Shown one piece after another: positions 6,796 through 14,614 of a stretch of DNA of 26,196 nucleotides (within the stretch, counting starts at the first letter, position 1; the number at the start of each line of letters is the position of its first letter). The DNA is from Bacillota bacterium (GTDB lineage: Bacteria > Bacillota > Clostridia > Lachnospirales > Cellulosilyticaceae). The position numbers and the translations under genes are program-made. The stretch is taken from contig JAEYNQ010000312.1 in the NCBI GenBank assembly GCA_023412455.1, positions 1 to 26,196 on the forward strand. Reading direction: 5' to 3'. The notes beneath the pieces are model-generated. The model made no database searches and was not told where the DNA came from. It saw only the letters and a program-made list of their open reading frames with translations.

Positions 6796-7164
6796 TTATG
6801 ATTTGCTCTTAGGACTTGAAACAATGGCGGCTAAATACCCAAATACGATGGCTGCTGTAATACCTGCTGCTGTTGCCTTAAGACCACCTGTGAAAGCACC
6901 CATAATACCACTAGCTGCCACTTCATCCATAGCTCCCTTAGCCAAGGCATAGCCAAAACCTGAAATAGGCACTGTGGCTCCTGCTCCAGCAAATTCTACA
7001 AGTGGCTGATATAACCCGAATGCTGTAAGAATGGCTCCTGCCACAAGAAAGGTGACCATAATCACACCATTTGTTAGTTTGACTCGGTCCAGTAGAACTT
7101 GTCCTATAACACAAATAAGACCACCTACAACAAAAGCTTTAACATACTCCATCAACATTTCCAT
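6796..7164 (-). CDS. spoVAE: Stage V sporulation protein AE (SpoVAEb type)
   Basis: This 122-aa hydrophobic protein has about four membrane segments and the shared SpoVAC/SpoVAE pattern F-V-V-G-G-L-I-C-V-I-G-Q and G-A-G-A-T-V-P-I-S-G-F-G. With SpoVAC and SpoVAD it belongs to the forespore inner-membrane channel that takes up Ca-dipicolinate during sporulation and releases it in germination. It lies 12 nt after spoVAD with AAGGAGG before the ATG. It is the last gene of the operon: the soluble SpoVAEa and SpoVAF seen in Bacillus do not follow; a terminator does. Confidence 0.93.
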   Translation of the reverse strand: MEMLMEYVKAFVVGGLICVIGQVLLDRVKLTNGVIMVTFLVAGAILTAFGLYQPLVEFAGAGATVPISGFGYALAKGAMDEVAASGIMGAFTGGLKATAAGITAAIVFGYLAAIVSSPKSKS

Positions 7165-7176
7165 CTTGTTTCCTCC

Positions 7177-8184
7177 TTATTCATTGACGATACTAACAGC
7201 ATGGGCAATACCTGGGATAGTATTGCCTTGAAAACCACTAAGAGGACTCATTAAAGCACCCGTAGGCACTAGTAAAATTTTCTTTAACTTCCCTTCCTTA
7301 AGTTGTTTATAAAGATAACCTGTAAAGACAGAAGCACTGCATCCACACCCACTTCCTCCACTATGGGTATCTTGGGTTTTTCCATCAAAAATAAGTTTAC
7401 CACAGTCATTTAATACACCACTTAGGTCATAACCGAGTTTATCTGCTAGTGTTAAAGCAATATCTACTCCACAATTGCCTAAATCCCCTGTAATAATGGC
7501 ATCAAAATCAGAAGGTCCCTTCTTGGTATCTTCTAAATGGGCTACAATAGTATCTATGGCAGCAGGTGCCATAGCTGCCCCCATATTAAAAATATCCGTA
7601 ATACCTAAATCCACTATTTTACCAGGTGTAACCGCTTCTACTTTTGGACCTTTACCTTCTGATTCTATTAACACAAAACCACTTCCAGTAACGGTCCACT
7701 GCTGGGTTAATGTACGCTGACCTGCATATTCTAAAGGATAGCGAAACTGCTTCTCTGCTGCACAGTAATGGCTACTAGTTCCTGCTATGATCTTATTAGC
7801 CATTCCTCCTGCCAGAATCATACTTCCTAAGCATATGGATTCTCCCATAGTCGAACAAGCCCCATATAACCCAAGATAGGGGATGTTAAAATTCCTTATG
7901 CCAAATGTTGTAGCTATAATTTGATTTTCAAGGTCTCCTGCAAAAAGGAATTCAATATCTGATTGGTTCTTTCCTGTTCGCTTTAAAAGTCCCTGTATGG
8001 TATCTTCAACTAGCTTACTCTCTGCCTTTTCCCAGGTATCTTGTCCAAGAAGTTCATCTTCATAGCAATGGTCAAAATAATTCCCTAAAGGTCCTGCTGC
8101 TTCTTTAGGCCCTACACTTGAATAAGCTCCCGTAATGACCGGTGGGTTTTTAAATACAATCGTTTGTTTTCCAACACGTCCCAT
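7177..8184 (-). CDS. spoVAD: Stage V sporulation protein AD (dipicolinate-binding, thiolase fold)
   Basis: The 335-aa protein is the usual length for SpoVAD and shows its landmarks: the start G-K-Q-T-I-V-F-K-N-P-P, L-Y-G-A-C-S-T-M-G-E with the thiolase-position C110, D-L-G-N-C-G-V-D-I, and the glycine/cysteine-rich G-G-S-G-C-G-C-S-A. SpoVAD has a thiolase-like fold without thiolase activity and binds dipicolinic acid directly at the membrane surface. It is placed between spoVAC and spoVAE, as in nearly all spore formers. AAGGTG precedes the ATG. Confidence 0.96.
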   Translation of the reverse strand: MGRVGKQTIVFKNPPVITGAYSSVGPKEAAGPLGNYFDHCYEDELLGQDTWEKAESKLVEDTIQGLLKRTGKNQSDIEFLFAGDLENQIIATTFGIRNFNIPYLGLYGACSTMGESICLGSMILAGGMANKIIAGTSSHYCAAEKQFRYPLEYAGQRTLTQQWTVTGSGFVLIESEGKGPKVEAVTPGKIVDLGITDIFNMGAAMAPAAIDTIVAHLEDTKKGPSDFDAIITGDLGNCGVDIALTLADKLGYDLSGVLNDCGKLIFDGKTQDTHSGGSGCGCSASVFTGYLYKQLKEGKLKKILLVPTGALMSPLSGFQGNTIPGIAHAVSIVNE

Positions 8185-8194
8185 AATTCACCTT

Positions 8195-8638
8195 CTATAC
8201 AAAATAATAAATAAGTCCAATTACCACGCTAGACAATGTACCAAATACAATAACTGGTCCTGCTATAGAAAAAAGCTTAGCTCCTAAACCATAAATATAT
8301 CCTTCCTTTTTATATTCCATAGCAGAGCTTACCATGGAATTTGCAAAACCCGTAATGGGTATAAGTGCCCCTGCCCCTCCAAATTTACCTATGTCATCAT
8401 AAACATTAAAGGCAGTACACACCATACTGACTAAAATTAAACTAATAGTGGAAAGCATACTGGCTTCATTAAAAGAAAGCCCCCAATACATATATAAATT
8501 GGTCAATCCCTGACCCAAGGTACAAATGATTCCTCCTATGAAAAAGGCCTTTAGAGAATTTGTTCCTACCTTGTTTTTAGGTGAATGACTATCTACAATG
8601 TGCTGATAGTCCTTTTTAAACTGCTTCATATTTGCCAT
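8195..8638 (-). CDS. spoVAC: Stage V sporulation protein AC
   Basis: The 147-aa membrane protein has an N-terminal cytosolic stretch (about 1-25) and then about four hydrophobic segments. It carries F-F-I-G-G-I-I-C-T-L-G-Q and G-A-G-A-L-I-P-I-T-G-F-A, motifs it shares with SpoVAE, of which it is a paralogue. In Bacillus SpoVAC acts as a mechanosensitive channel for dipicolinate. It lies 10 nt before spoVAD. AAAGGAG is well placed before the ATG. Confidence 0.95.
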   Translation of the reverse strand: MANMKQFKKDYQHIVDSHSPKNKVGTNSLKAFFIGGIICTLGQGLTNLYMYWGLSFNEASMLSTISLILVSMVCTAFNVYDDIGKFGGAGALIPITGFANSMVSSAMEYKKEGYIYGLGAKLFSIAGPVIVFGTLSSVVIGLIYYFV

Positions 8639-8651
8639 CTTTCTTTCTCCT

Positions 8652-9092
8652 TTATATCAGTTCTAAGAAAATAGGATATAAATAATAGTACAATGCACCT
8701 AATAGTTTCCCTAGGGCCAATGCAAAAGCAACCAAATAAATACCCTTTTTTAAACGAATCAAACGATCTGTAATAGGAAAAACATCTAAAACTTCTGCTA
8801 AAGCGATAATAAGTACGCCTTGAAAAATACCATTTGCAAAAGATAAAATACTCGTTAAAAATTTCCCAATAGGTATAACCGGTTCCCACATCGATAGAAT
8901 ACTCCCTAGCACAGCCCCTATAGCTATAACCGTCTCATAATGGCGCACATAGTGCTGGGTGTGGGAACGATGTGCCATTATGGGTATAATTCCTATAATG
9001 GAAATAAAGGCTATAACCCCCCCTGAAATAAAAAGGCCTGCACCATACCCAAGAAGTACGCTTAAGCTAAGACTAAACCCCTGATTTATCAT
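8652..9092 (-). CDS. spoVAB: Stage V sporulation protein AB
   Basis: This 146-aa protein has four or five membrane segments and no charged domain. The position between spoVAA and spoVAC, the length and the sequence G-A-V-L-G-S-I-L-S-M-W-E with S-F-A-N-G-I-F-Q-G-V-L fit SpoVAB. Its biochemical role is poorly known; it is needed for dipicolinate uptake in Bacillus. Its ATG overlaps the spoVAA stop (ATGA). Many clostridia lack spoVAA and spoVAB, so their presence marks a fuller, Bacillus-like operon. Confidence 0.9.
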   Translation of the reverse strand: MINQGFSLSLSVLLGYGAGLFISGGVIAFISIIGIIPIMAHRSHTQHYVRHYETVIAIGAVLGSILSMWEPVIPIGKFLTSILSFANGIFQGVLIIALAEVLDVFPITDRLIRLKKGIYLVAFALALGKLLGALYYYLYPIFLELI

Positions 9093-9718
9093 GGTTCACC
9101 TCTTCGCTTGTCCGTTAAGCTATCCACCACACTTTCCTCCACTTGTTTCTCATATTGATCCATCTCAACTTGCATAGGCGAAGGGTCTTCTGATAGCTTT
9201 TTCTTTCCTATATGGTTAAAAAACACAAGGACACCTGTGGCAATGCCAAAGGAATAAGGTACTGTAATATACACAGGATTTTCTACTTCCTTACCCGTCA
9301 GTATGCGATTAAGAATAACGAAGGTTTCTGGCAATGAAGTATCTGTATTATAGGTCATAATGGCCACTGTGGCTCCCATAAAAACAATAAGACTTATCCC
9401 ACCTACCTTCAGCCATTCCCAAAAAGCATACTCCTTCTTTACTTTAGGTGAATAGTCAATGACAGCATCCATTTCTCCCACATTTTGTATATCCAACTGT
9501 TTATGTTTAGTAGAAATGCACTTAATAATTTGAATAATTGACAATACATAGTGTCCTTTTTTATGGGGATCTGGAACCTTAAAAATAGGTAGGCACTCTA
9601 ATTCTACCTTTAATTTAGGCGTTGTATAAATATCTGCAATATCTTTTAAAAAAACTTGACCTTTAGCTTCTAAAGTAGTCCTACGATATAATCTGAGATA
9701 AACAACTTCATTAGGCAT
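9089..9718 (-). CDS. spoVAA: Stage V sporulation protein AA
   Basis: The 209-aa protein has a soluble N-terminal half (about 1-100) opening V-V-Y-L-R-L-Y-R-R-T and containing V-F-L-K-D-I-A-D-I-Y, typical of SpoVAA, then two membrane segments (about 104-122 and 152-168) and a charged tail. It is required with the other SpoVA proteins for dipicolinate transport into the forespore. It overlaps spoVAB by four bases. Its own start overlaps the end of a 49-aa ORF, suggesting translational coupling. Confidence 0.9.
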   Translation of the reverse strand: MPNEVVYLRLYRRTTLEAKGQVFLKDIADIYTTPKLKVELECLPIFKVPDPHKKGHYVLSIIQIIKCISTKHKQLDIQNVGEMDAVIDYSPKVKKEYAFWEWLKVGGISLIVFMGATVAIMTYNTDTSLPETFVILNRILTGKEVENPVYITVPYSFGIATGVLVFFNHIGKKKLSEDPSPMQVEMDQYEKQVEESVVDSLTDKRRGEP

Positions 9719-9860
9719 GTTCCATCCCTACCTCTTTCATTATAAATAATCCATTTTTATAAGACTTCACCTCATGAGCTCTCAACTCTCCATAAGCTGT
9801 TAACAAACCACCTACCATCACCAAAAGTATCACTAAAAAACCAATCCATAATTTATTCAC
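9711..9860 (-). CDS. Small 49-aa single-span membrane protein, first gene of the spoVA operon
   Basis: A GTG start at 9858-9860 has a near-ideal GGAGG 6-7 nt upstream and opens a 49-codon frame ending in TAA at 9711-9713, inside the spoVAA start (8-base overlap). The product begins M-N-K-L-W-I-G-F-L-V-I-L-L-V and has one membrane span (about residues 4-23), then a basic-acidic tail ending G-M-E-H-A. I recognise no family. Ribosome site, overlap with spoVAA and a candidate sigma-G promoter just upstream argue that it is a real member of the operon made in the forespore. Confidence 0.7.
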   Translation of the reverse strand: MNKLWIGFLVILLVMVGGLLTAYGELRAHEVKSYKNGLFIMKEVGMEHA

Positions 9861-9891
9861 ACTCTTCCTCCACTTTATGTCTTGTCTCTCT

Positions 9892-9920
9892 TAGTCTTAC
9901 CTGTTCTAAACGAATTATTC
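9892..9920 (-). promoter_or_regulatory. Candidate sigma-G promoter of the spoVA operon
   Basis: On the minus strand GAATA (9916-9920) lies 17 bp before AAGACTA (9892-9898), which agrees at 5 of 7 positions with the sigma-G -10 CATACTA. It is about 32 bp before the first start codon of the operon, and spoVA operons are known sigma-G targets. Confidence 0.45.
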
Positions 9921-9933
9921 CAAATAAAGGTCA

Positions 9934-9977
9934 TAAAAAAAGTGCCCCTGGCCTACGTCTTACATAGCCATTGACAC
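9934..9977 (-). terminator. Terminator of the cysteine-rich gene
   Basis: On the minus strand GTGTC/GGCAC closes an inner stem TGGCTATGT/ACGTAGGCCA (one bulge, one wobble), followed by seven T. It separates the cysteine-rich gene from the spoVA operon. Confidence 0.85.
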
Positions 9978-9990
9978 TATCTTTTCTTAT

Positions 9991-10443
9991 TTATTCTCTA
10001 TCTTCTTTTGCATGGTAGGCATCAAAAAGTCTCTGTGCCATTATAGGGTTTACTTTCTTTATATTATTAAAGTAAATAAAAGTACTTCCTGGATAATTTT
10101 GCTCTTCTCCCAATAAGCTCACTTCATAACAACCTCTTAAAACATTGACGATACAATCTTCATAATGCTCTTCACTACAGCTTTTACATGTTTTGAGAAT
10201 CTCTACAATTCCTGTTATCAACTCATCTGTATCATATATTTTTGTATCTGAAAGAGGGAGATTTTCAAAGCCACCTTGTACATAAGTCCTTTTATTGATC
10301 ATGCACCCTCTTATACTTTCTTCTCCATATCCTACCAAGCAATTCTCATTAGCACATGTTCCACATGCATTCTCAGATAAACAACATCTTCTCATCGTGT
10401 TAAATAATTTACTAAAGTTAACTTCATTAAACTTTACACCCAT
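9991..10443 (-). CDS. Cysteine-rich conserved clostridial protein, function unknown
   Basis: The 150-aa soluble protein carries ten cysteines in two clusters: C20-C21, C27-x-x-C30, C35 and C47 near the N-terminus, and K-T-C-K-S-C plus C96 and C104 in the middle. The fixed pattern between them (Y-V-Q-G-G-F-E-N-L-P-L-S-D-T and R-G-C-Y-E-V-S-L-L-G-E-E-Q) resembles a family I recall only as hypothetical in Clostridia, so this is memory and not a search. Clustered CxxC pairs suggest zinc or iron-sulfur binding. AAGGAGG is correctly placed before the ATG. It is a single-gene unit with promoter 10493-10521 and terminator 9934-9977. Confidence 0.8.
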   Translation of the reverse strand: MGVKFNEVNFSKLFNTMRRCCLSENACGTCANENCLVGYGEESIRGCMINKRTYVQGGFENLPLSDTKIYDTDELITGIVEILKTCKSCSEEHYEDCIVNVLRGCYEVSLLGEEQNYPGSTFIYFNNIKKVNPIMAQRLFDAYHAKEDRE

Positions 10444-10492
10444 TCTGTTCCTCCTTATGATTACCTTTTGATAGGCCTTTAATTATGGTTTT

Positions 10493-10521
10493 ATAATAAC
10501 ATAATTTATATCTTAAAACAA
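10493..10521 (-). promoter_or_regulatory. Sigma-A promoter of the cysteine-rich gene
   Basis: On the minus strand -35 TTGTTT (10516-10521), 17-bp spacer and -10 TATTAT (10493-10498) preceded by TGT (extended -10). The remaining AT-rich stretch 10522-10688 shows no gene or other clear element. Confidence 0.7.
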
Positions 10522-10688
10522 TTATTTTTAATCAATATTTTTTATTAAACTTTATTAAATTTTTTATGATATTTGTATTTATATAATAATTAATATTATG
10601 AATATTTTTATTTGTCTTTTATCATAGTTCTCATTTATTAAAGGCTAGCTTAAAGCGCCTGTCCCTTTTGTCATATCTTTTTATAACC

Positions 10689-10725
10689 AAAAAAGATTAA
10701 CTACTAAACATACAGCAATTAATCT
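10689..10725 (-). terminator. Terminator of the YbaK/PrdX-like gene
   Basis: The stem AGATTAA/TTAATCT (10694-10700 with 10719-10725) is followed by six T on the minus strand, 13 bp after the stop codon. Confidence 0.75.
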
Positions 10726-10737
10726 CTCTTTCCCTTG

Positions 10738-11280
10738 TTATTCAATTTTTACATAGCAAAAGGTATGCTGTGTATAGGGCATGAACTTTTCAATCAAATC
10801 TGAAGTTTTTATTTTTATACTTGTTGTATTCACACAGGGATGAAAAGCAATAAATGGCTCGTGTAAAATAGCCTCATCAAAGATCATCTTCACCTTTTGT
10901 TCCTTGTCATATAAAAGCCCCATAACTGTTGCAGCACCAGGCGTACAATTTAAAAAGGCTTCCATATACTGAGGCGAGGCAAAACTCAATCGGGAGCTGC
11001 CTAATGCTCTAGAAACCTCCCCTGCTTTGAAGGACTTACTGCCTAACATCATCAAAAGATAAAAATCGCTTTCTTGTTTATTGCATAAAAACAAATTCTT
11101 ATAGATAGGAACCTCTAAAAGAGTTCCTATCTCCTTACCTGCCTCTACAGTATAAACCTCTTGATGATCTACACGCCAAAAGGGAATGGCTAATTCTTCT
11201 AAAACCTTATAGATAAGCATTTCCTTTTCTAAACGTCCCTCAGGTCTAGGGGATGTGGTAGAAATGGCTAGTTCCTCCAT
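10738..11280 (-). CDS. YbaK/PrdX-like aminoacyl-tRNA editing protein
   Basis: The 180-aa protein matches the YbaK/ProX editing domain over about residues 18-175: H-Q-E-V-Y-T-V-E-A-G, the K-N-L-F-L-C-N-K strand (the conserved lysine K61 is usually catalytic), L-G-S-K-S-F-K-A, and the T-P-G-A-A-T-V-M-G-L-L-Y-D signature. Free-standing PrdX-type proteins clear alanine wrongly charged onto tRNA-Pro. The absence of a synthetase domain marks it as trans-acting. AAAGGAG precedes the ATG by 8 nt. An extended -10 look-alike, TGCTATAAA, lies about 45 bp upstream. The gene is a single unit downstream of purD's terminator region but reading away from it on the same strand. Confidence 0.88.
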   Translation of the reverse strand: MEELAISTTSPRPEGRLEKEMLIYKVLEELAIPFWRVDHQEVYTVEAGKEIGTLLEVPIYKNLFLCNKQESDFYLLMMLGSKSFKAGEVSRALGSSRLSFASPQYMEAFLNCTPGAATVMGLLYDKEQKVKMIFDEAILHEPFIAFHPCVNTTSIKIKTSDLIEKFMPYTQHTFCYVKIE

Positions 11281-11389
11281 GGTCTTACTCCTTTATACAA
11301 AGTGTCTTTTTTATAGCACAACTATTCTTTTAATTATTATCCATTTGCTAGGTCATTTGCTCTTTAAACTGTATCATAAACTCTATTAA

Positions 11390-11419
11390 TTGTATAGAAC
11401 CCTTCATTTTTTCTATAAA
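11390..11419 (+). promoter_or_regulatory. Promoter-like sequence before the small plus-strand ORF
   Basis: TTGTAT (11390-11395), an 18-bp spacer and TATAAA (11414-11419) lie about 55 bp before the ATG at 11474. The rest of 11281-11473 holds only the leader of the PrdX-like gene and AT-rich sequence. Confidence 0.45.
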
Positions 11420-11473
11420 AGGGAACGTTTATAGTAAGGTCATAACTCGTCTTTTTATTAAAGGAGATTATTT

Positions 11474-11652
11474 ATGCATACTATTCCATGTGCTACACTC
11501 TTAACGCCATTTAAGTGATTATTTCATACTTTCTTAAGAATCTAGGGGCTCCAATAAAAGAAGCACTTCACCAAGGACATATCCTTATCAAAACTACTAT
11601 TTTATGCTCTAAAAGAAAAAGGACAGGCTTAATGACCCACCCATCCTTATAG
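11474..11652 (+). pseudogene. Small frame-broken ORF (14 codons, then 45 codons in the -1 frame)
   Basis: An ATG at 11474 with a perfect AAGGAG 7 nt upstream opens only 14 codons (M-H-T-I-P-C-A-T-L-L-T-P-F-K) before TGA at 11516. One base back, a frame opens at GTG 11515 and runs 45 codons to TAG at 11650-11652, including F-L-K-N-L-G-A-P-I-K-E-A and I-L-C-S-K-R-K-R. A single lost base would join the two into a 59-aa product. I recognise no family. Alternatives are a true 14-aa leader peptide or programmed frameshifting. The 3' part overlaps the purD terminator on the other strand, which weighs against a long conserved gene. Confidence 0.35.
11611..11648 (-). terminator. Terminator of the pur operon (after purD)
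   Basis: On the minus strand AAGGATGGG pairs with CCTGTCCTT (11640-11648 with 11619-11627; two wobble pairs, 12-nt loop), followed by TTTCTTTT. Confidence 0.7.
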
Positions 11653-11722
11653 ACTAATTTTTAGCTTTATCCACTTTTTACCCCATCACTTTTATACCTT
11701 TTGATTAGCAATACTTATAGAC

Positions 11723-12976
11723 CTATTTAGCAATATCTGTGCGGTATTGCATGCCTTCAAAGTGAACTTTCTTCACTTCCTCGTAAATTATAGCTCTTGC
11801 TTCTTCTAGTGAATCTGCCAAGCTGGTAAGGGCTAAAACACGTCCACCATGGGTTTGTATAGTCTCTCCCACCTTTTTGGTACCTGCATGGAATAGATAA
11901 GTAGAAGCTTCTAGTTCATTTAGTCCTGTAATAACATCTCCCTTATGAGAGGTTTCTGGATAGCCTTTACTGGCTAAAACAAGGGTTACACTTTGTCTAT
12001 TATCCCACTCCATATCTACCTTATCAAGTGTTCCTTCTATACAGGCTGTCATGATTTCTACAAGGTCTGTTTTTAGTCTTGGCAAAACACTTTGTGTTTC
12101 AGGATCTCCAAAACGGACATTAAACTCTATTACTTTTGGCTTTCCCTTTTCAATCATAAGTCCAATAAAGAGAATCCCCTTAAAATCTAATTTTTCCTTT
12201 TGGAAACCAGTAATAATAGGTTCTAAAATGCTTTCTTCAATGGCTTTTTTAACACTCTCTGTAATAATGGGATTAGGTGAAAAACCACCCATTCCTCCTG
12301 TATTTAACCCCTCATCGTTATCTAAGGCCCGTTTATAATCACGAGCTGTTTCCATAGGAACAATGGTCTTGCCATCTACAAAGCAGAGCAAAGAAGCTTC
12401 TGTACCTGTTAAAAATTCCTCCAGTACAATGGTCTCTCCAGCTCCTTCAAATTTCCCACTAAATATTTCACGAATACCTGTTTCTGCCTCTTCATAGCTT
12501 TGACAAATGAGAACACCTTTACCTGCAGCTAAACCATCAGCTTTTACAACAACAGGTAAACTAAAGTTCTTCATTTCTGCTAAACATTCCTCTTCTTGAT
12601 GCTTTTCAAAACTCCTATAACGAGCGGTTGGAATCTGATGACGCATAAGAAATTCTTTTGTAAAGCGTTTGCTTCCTTCAAATTGAGCACATGCTTTATT
12701 GGGACCAAATACTTTAAGCCCTAAGCTATTGAAGTAGTCCACAACCCCCATTACAAGAGGTTCTTCAGGTCCGACAATGGTTAAATCTATTTTTTGTCTT
12801 TGAGCAAAAGCACCTAGCTCTTCAAACTGAGTGACAGCAATAGGAACATTATTAAAAGCTTGAGCTGTTCCACCATTTCCTGGCGCTACAAAAACCGTGG
12901 CTTCAGGATGAAAACGTTTGATTGTATGGGCTATTGCTGATTCTCTTCCACCGTTTCCTATAATAAGTACTTTCAT
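11723..12976 (-). CDS. purD: Phosphoribosylamine-glycine ligase (GARS)
   Basis: The 417-aa ATP-grasp enzyme joins 5-phosphoribosylamine and glycine with ATP to form GAR, the second step of purine synthesis. It opens M-K-V-L-I-I-G-N-G-G-R-E-S-A-I-A and contains V-G-P-E-E-P-L, V-V-K-A-D-G-L-A-A-G-K-G-V, G-G-M-G-G-F-S-P-N-P and E-F-N-V-R-F-G-D-P-E-T-Q, all diagnostic for PurD. The length is normal. It follows purN by 3 nt, so no purH lies between them, unlike many Firmicute clusters. AAAGGATG precedes the ATG. It is the last gene of the purine operon. Confidence 0.97.
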   Translation of the reverse strand: MKVLIIGNGGRESAIAHTIKRFHPEATVFVAPGNGGTAQAFNNVPIAVTQFEELGAFAQRQKIDLTIVGPEEPLVMGVVDYFNSLGLKVFGPNKACAQFEGSKRFTKEFLMRHQIPTARYRSFEKHQEEECLAEMKNFSLPVVVKADGLAAGKGVLICQSYEEAETGIREIFSGKFEGAGETIVLEEFLTGTEASLLCFVDGKTIVPMETARDYKRALDNDEGLNTGGMGGFSPNPIITESVKKAIEESILEPIITGFQKEKLDFKGILFIGLMIEKGKPKVIEFNVRFGDPETQSVLPRLKTDLVEIMTACIEGTLDKVDMEWDNRQSVTLVLASKGYPETSHKGDVITGLNELEASTYLFHAGTKKVGETIQTHGGRVLALTSLADSLEEARAIIYEEVKKVHFEGMQYRTDIAK

Positions 12977-12979
12977 CCG

Positions 12980-13561
12980 TTACATCCTTTCTTCTAGAAG
13001 TCCAATGGCTTCCACTAAAATTTTATGTTCAATCTGATCTAAAATACGTGTTTGAAGACTTTGCGCTGTATCGTTTGCCTCTATCTTTATTTTCTTTTGC
13101 AATAAAATGGCACCTGTGTCTACTCCCGCATCTACAAAATGGACAGTGGCCCCACTTTCAGTTTCCCCTGCGGCAAGAACAGCTTCATGAACATGAATCC
13201 CATAAAAGCCTTTTCCTCCAAACTTAGGTAAAAGGGAGGGGTGAATATTGATGATCCGTCCCTTATAGGCTTCAATTAAGGCTTTATCTAAGATTTTTAA
13301 ATACCCTGCTAATACCACTAAATCCACCTTATAGTCTTTTAAAAGAGCTAAAATTTTCTCATCATAGCTCTCTTCTTTAGGATTCACAAAGCAAGCTGGA
13401 ATATGGTGATTTCTGGCTCGCTCTAGACCAAAGGCTTGCTCTTTATTGGAAAGGACACACGCAATGTGTGACTGGAGTTTGCCTTCTTCAATAGCATCAA
13501 TGATACTTTGCAAATTGCTTCCACTGCCTGATACTAAAACGCCTAATCTTAGTCTTCCCAT
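12980..13561 (-). CDS. purN: Phosphoribosylglycinamide formyltransferase
   Basis: The 193-aa enzyme transfers a formyl group from 10-formyl-tetrahydrofolate to GAR, making FGAR. It has V-L-V-S-G-S-G-S-N-L-Q at residues 8-18 and the catalytic N105, H107 and D148 in I-N-I-H-P-S-L-L-P and V-D-A-G-V-D-T-G. These mark the folate-dependent PurN rather than the formate-using PurT. Its ATG lies inside the end of purM (13-base overlap) with AGAGG 6-7 nt upstream, so translation is coupled. Confidence 0.96.
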   Translation of the reverse strand: MGRLRLGVLVSGSGSNLQSIIDAIEEGKLQSHIACVLSNKEQAFGLERARNHHIPACFVNPKEESYDEKILALLKDYKVDLVVLAGYLKILDKALIEAYKGRIINIHPSLLPKFGGKGFYGIHVHEAVLAAGETESGATVHFVDAGVDTGAILLQKKIKIEANDTAQSLQTRILDQIEHKILVEAIGLLEERM

Positions 13562-14589
13562 AAAATAACCTCTCTGGAGCCCTTTACAATCTCCCCAATT
13601 ACTTTAGCTTTTTCATCTATTGCAGCTAGAGCTTCTAAAACTTTTGTTTCATCTTCCTTAGCCACTACCAACATCATGCCAATTCCCATATTAAAAGTAT
13701 TATAAAGCTCCTTGTTTTCTAAGTTTGAAGTTTTTTCTAAAAAAGCATAAATAGGAGGTTTTTCAATACTACTCATGTTAATTTTAGCATCTACACCTTC
13801 TGGTAAGGTACGTGGTACATTCTCAATGAAGCCTCCCCCTGTAATATGGGCAATCCCCTTAATAGTAGCTGCTTCCTTAGCCGCTTTAACGGCTTTAACA
13901 TAAAGTTTAGTAGGTTTTAAAAGAGCTTCTCCGTAGGTCTCACCTAACTCTTCACGATATTCCCCTAGGTCAATTTGAGCTGTCTCCACAAGTTTTCTCA
14001 CAAGAGAATAACCATTACTATGTACTCCTGTTGAAGGTAAGCCAATAATCACATCACCTGGTTGTATGGTACTCCCATCTATCATTTTAGACCTATCTAC
14101 AATTCCTACAGCGAAACCTGCTACATCATACTCACCATCTGGATAAAAACCTGGCATTTCTGCTGTCTCTCCACCTATCAATGCACAAAGACTTTCCTTG
14201 CAGCCATCCGCAATTCCCTTTACTATTTCTGCAATATGTTCAGGGGCTATCTTCCCTGTTGCAATGTAATCTAAGAAAAACAAAGGTTCTGCTCCACCAC
14301 AGATAATGTCATTAACACACATAGCTACTGCATCAATACCAATGGTATCATGTTTATTTAGATCAAAAGCAAGTTTAAGTTTAGTACCTACTCCATCGGT
14401 ACCAGATACTAAAACAGGTTCTTTCATTCCGGCAAAAGCCGCAAGGGTAAAGGCGCCACCAAAGCTACCGATATCTGTTAATACCCCTTGGGTAAAGGTA
14501 GATTTAACGTGTTCTTTCATTTGAGCCACCGCTTCATACCCACGATGAACATCCACACCTGCATCTTTATAAGTGATTTTGTTAGACAT
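13549..14589 (-). CDS. purM: Phosphoribosylformylglycinamidine cyclo-ligase (AIR synthetase)
   Basis: The 346-aa enzyme closes the imidazole ring, turning FGAM into AIR with ATP. It begins I-T-Y-K-D-A-G-V-D-V and contains S-G-T-D-G-V-G-T-K-L-K, G-G-E-T-A-E-M-P-G, G-L-P-S-T-G-V-H-S-N-G-Y-S-L and H-I-T-G-G-G-F, the usual PurM ATP- and substrate-binding blocks. Length is typical. AGGAGG is well placed. A 94-bp gap with an imperfect hairpin separates it from purF. Confidence 0.97.
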   Translation of the reverse strand: MSNKITYKDAGVDVHRGYEAVAQMKEHVKSTFTQGVLTDIGSFGGAFTLAAFAGMKEPVLVSGTDGVGTKLKLAFDLNKHDTIGIDAVAMCVNDIICGGAEPLFFLDYIATGKIAPEHIAEIVKGIADGCKESLCALIGGETAEMPGFYPDGEYDVAGFAVGIVDRSKMIDGSTIQPGDVIIGLPSTGVHSNGYSLVRKLVETAQIDLGEYREELGETYGEALLKPTKLYVKAVKAAKEAATIKGIAHITGGGFIENVPRTLPEGVDAKINMSSIEKPPIYAFLEKTSNLENKELYNTFNMGIGMMLVVAKEDETKVLEALAAIDEKAKVIGEIVKGSREVILWED

Positions 14590-14614
14590 AGCTTCCTCCT
14601 ATTAATAAAGAGTT

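Noticed and set aside
8626..8889. An 87-codon minus-strand frame across the end of spoVAB
   Set aside because: It is rich in Phe, Tyr, Arg and Ser, as expected of an out-of-frame reading of a membrane protein gene.
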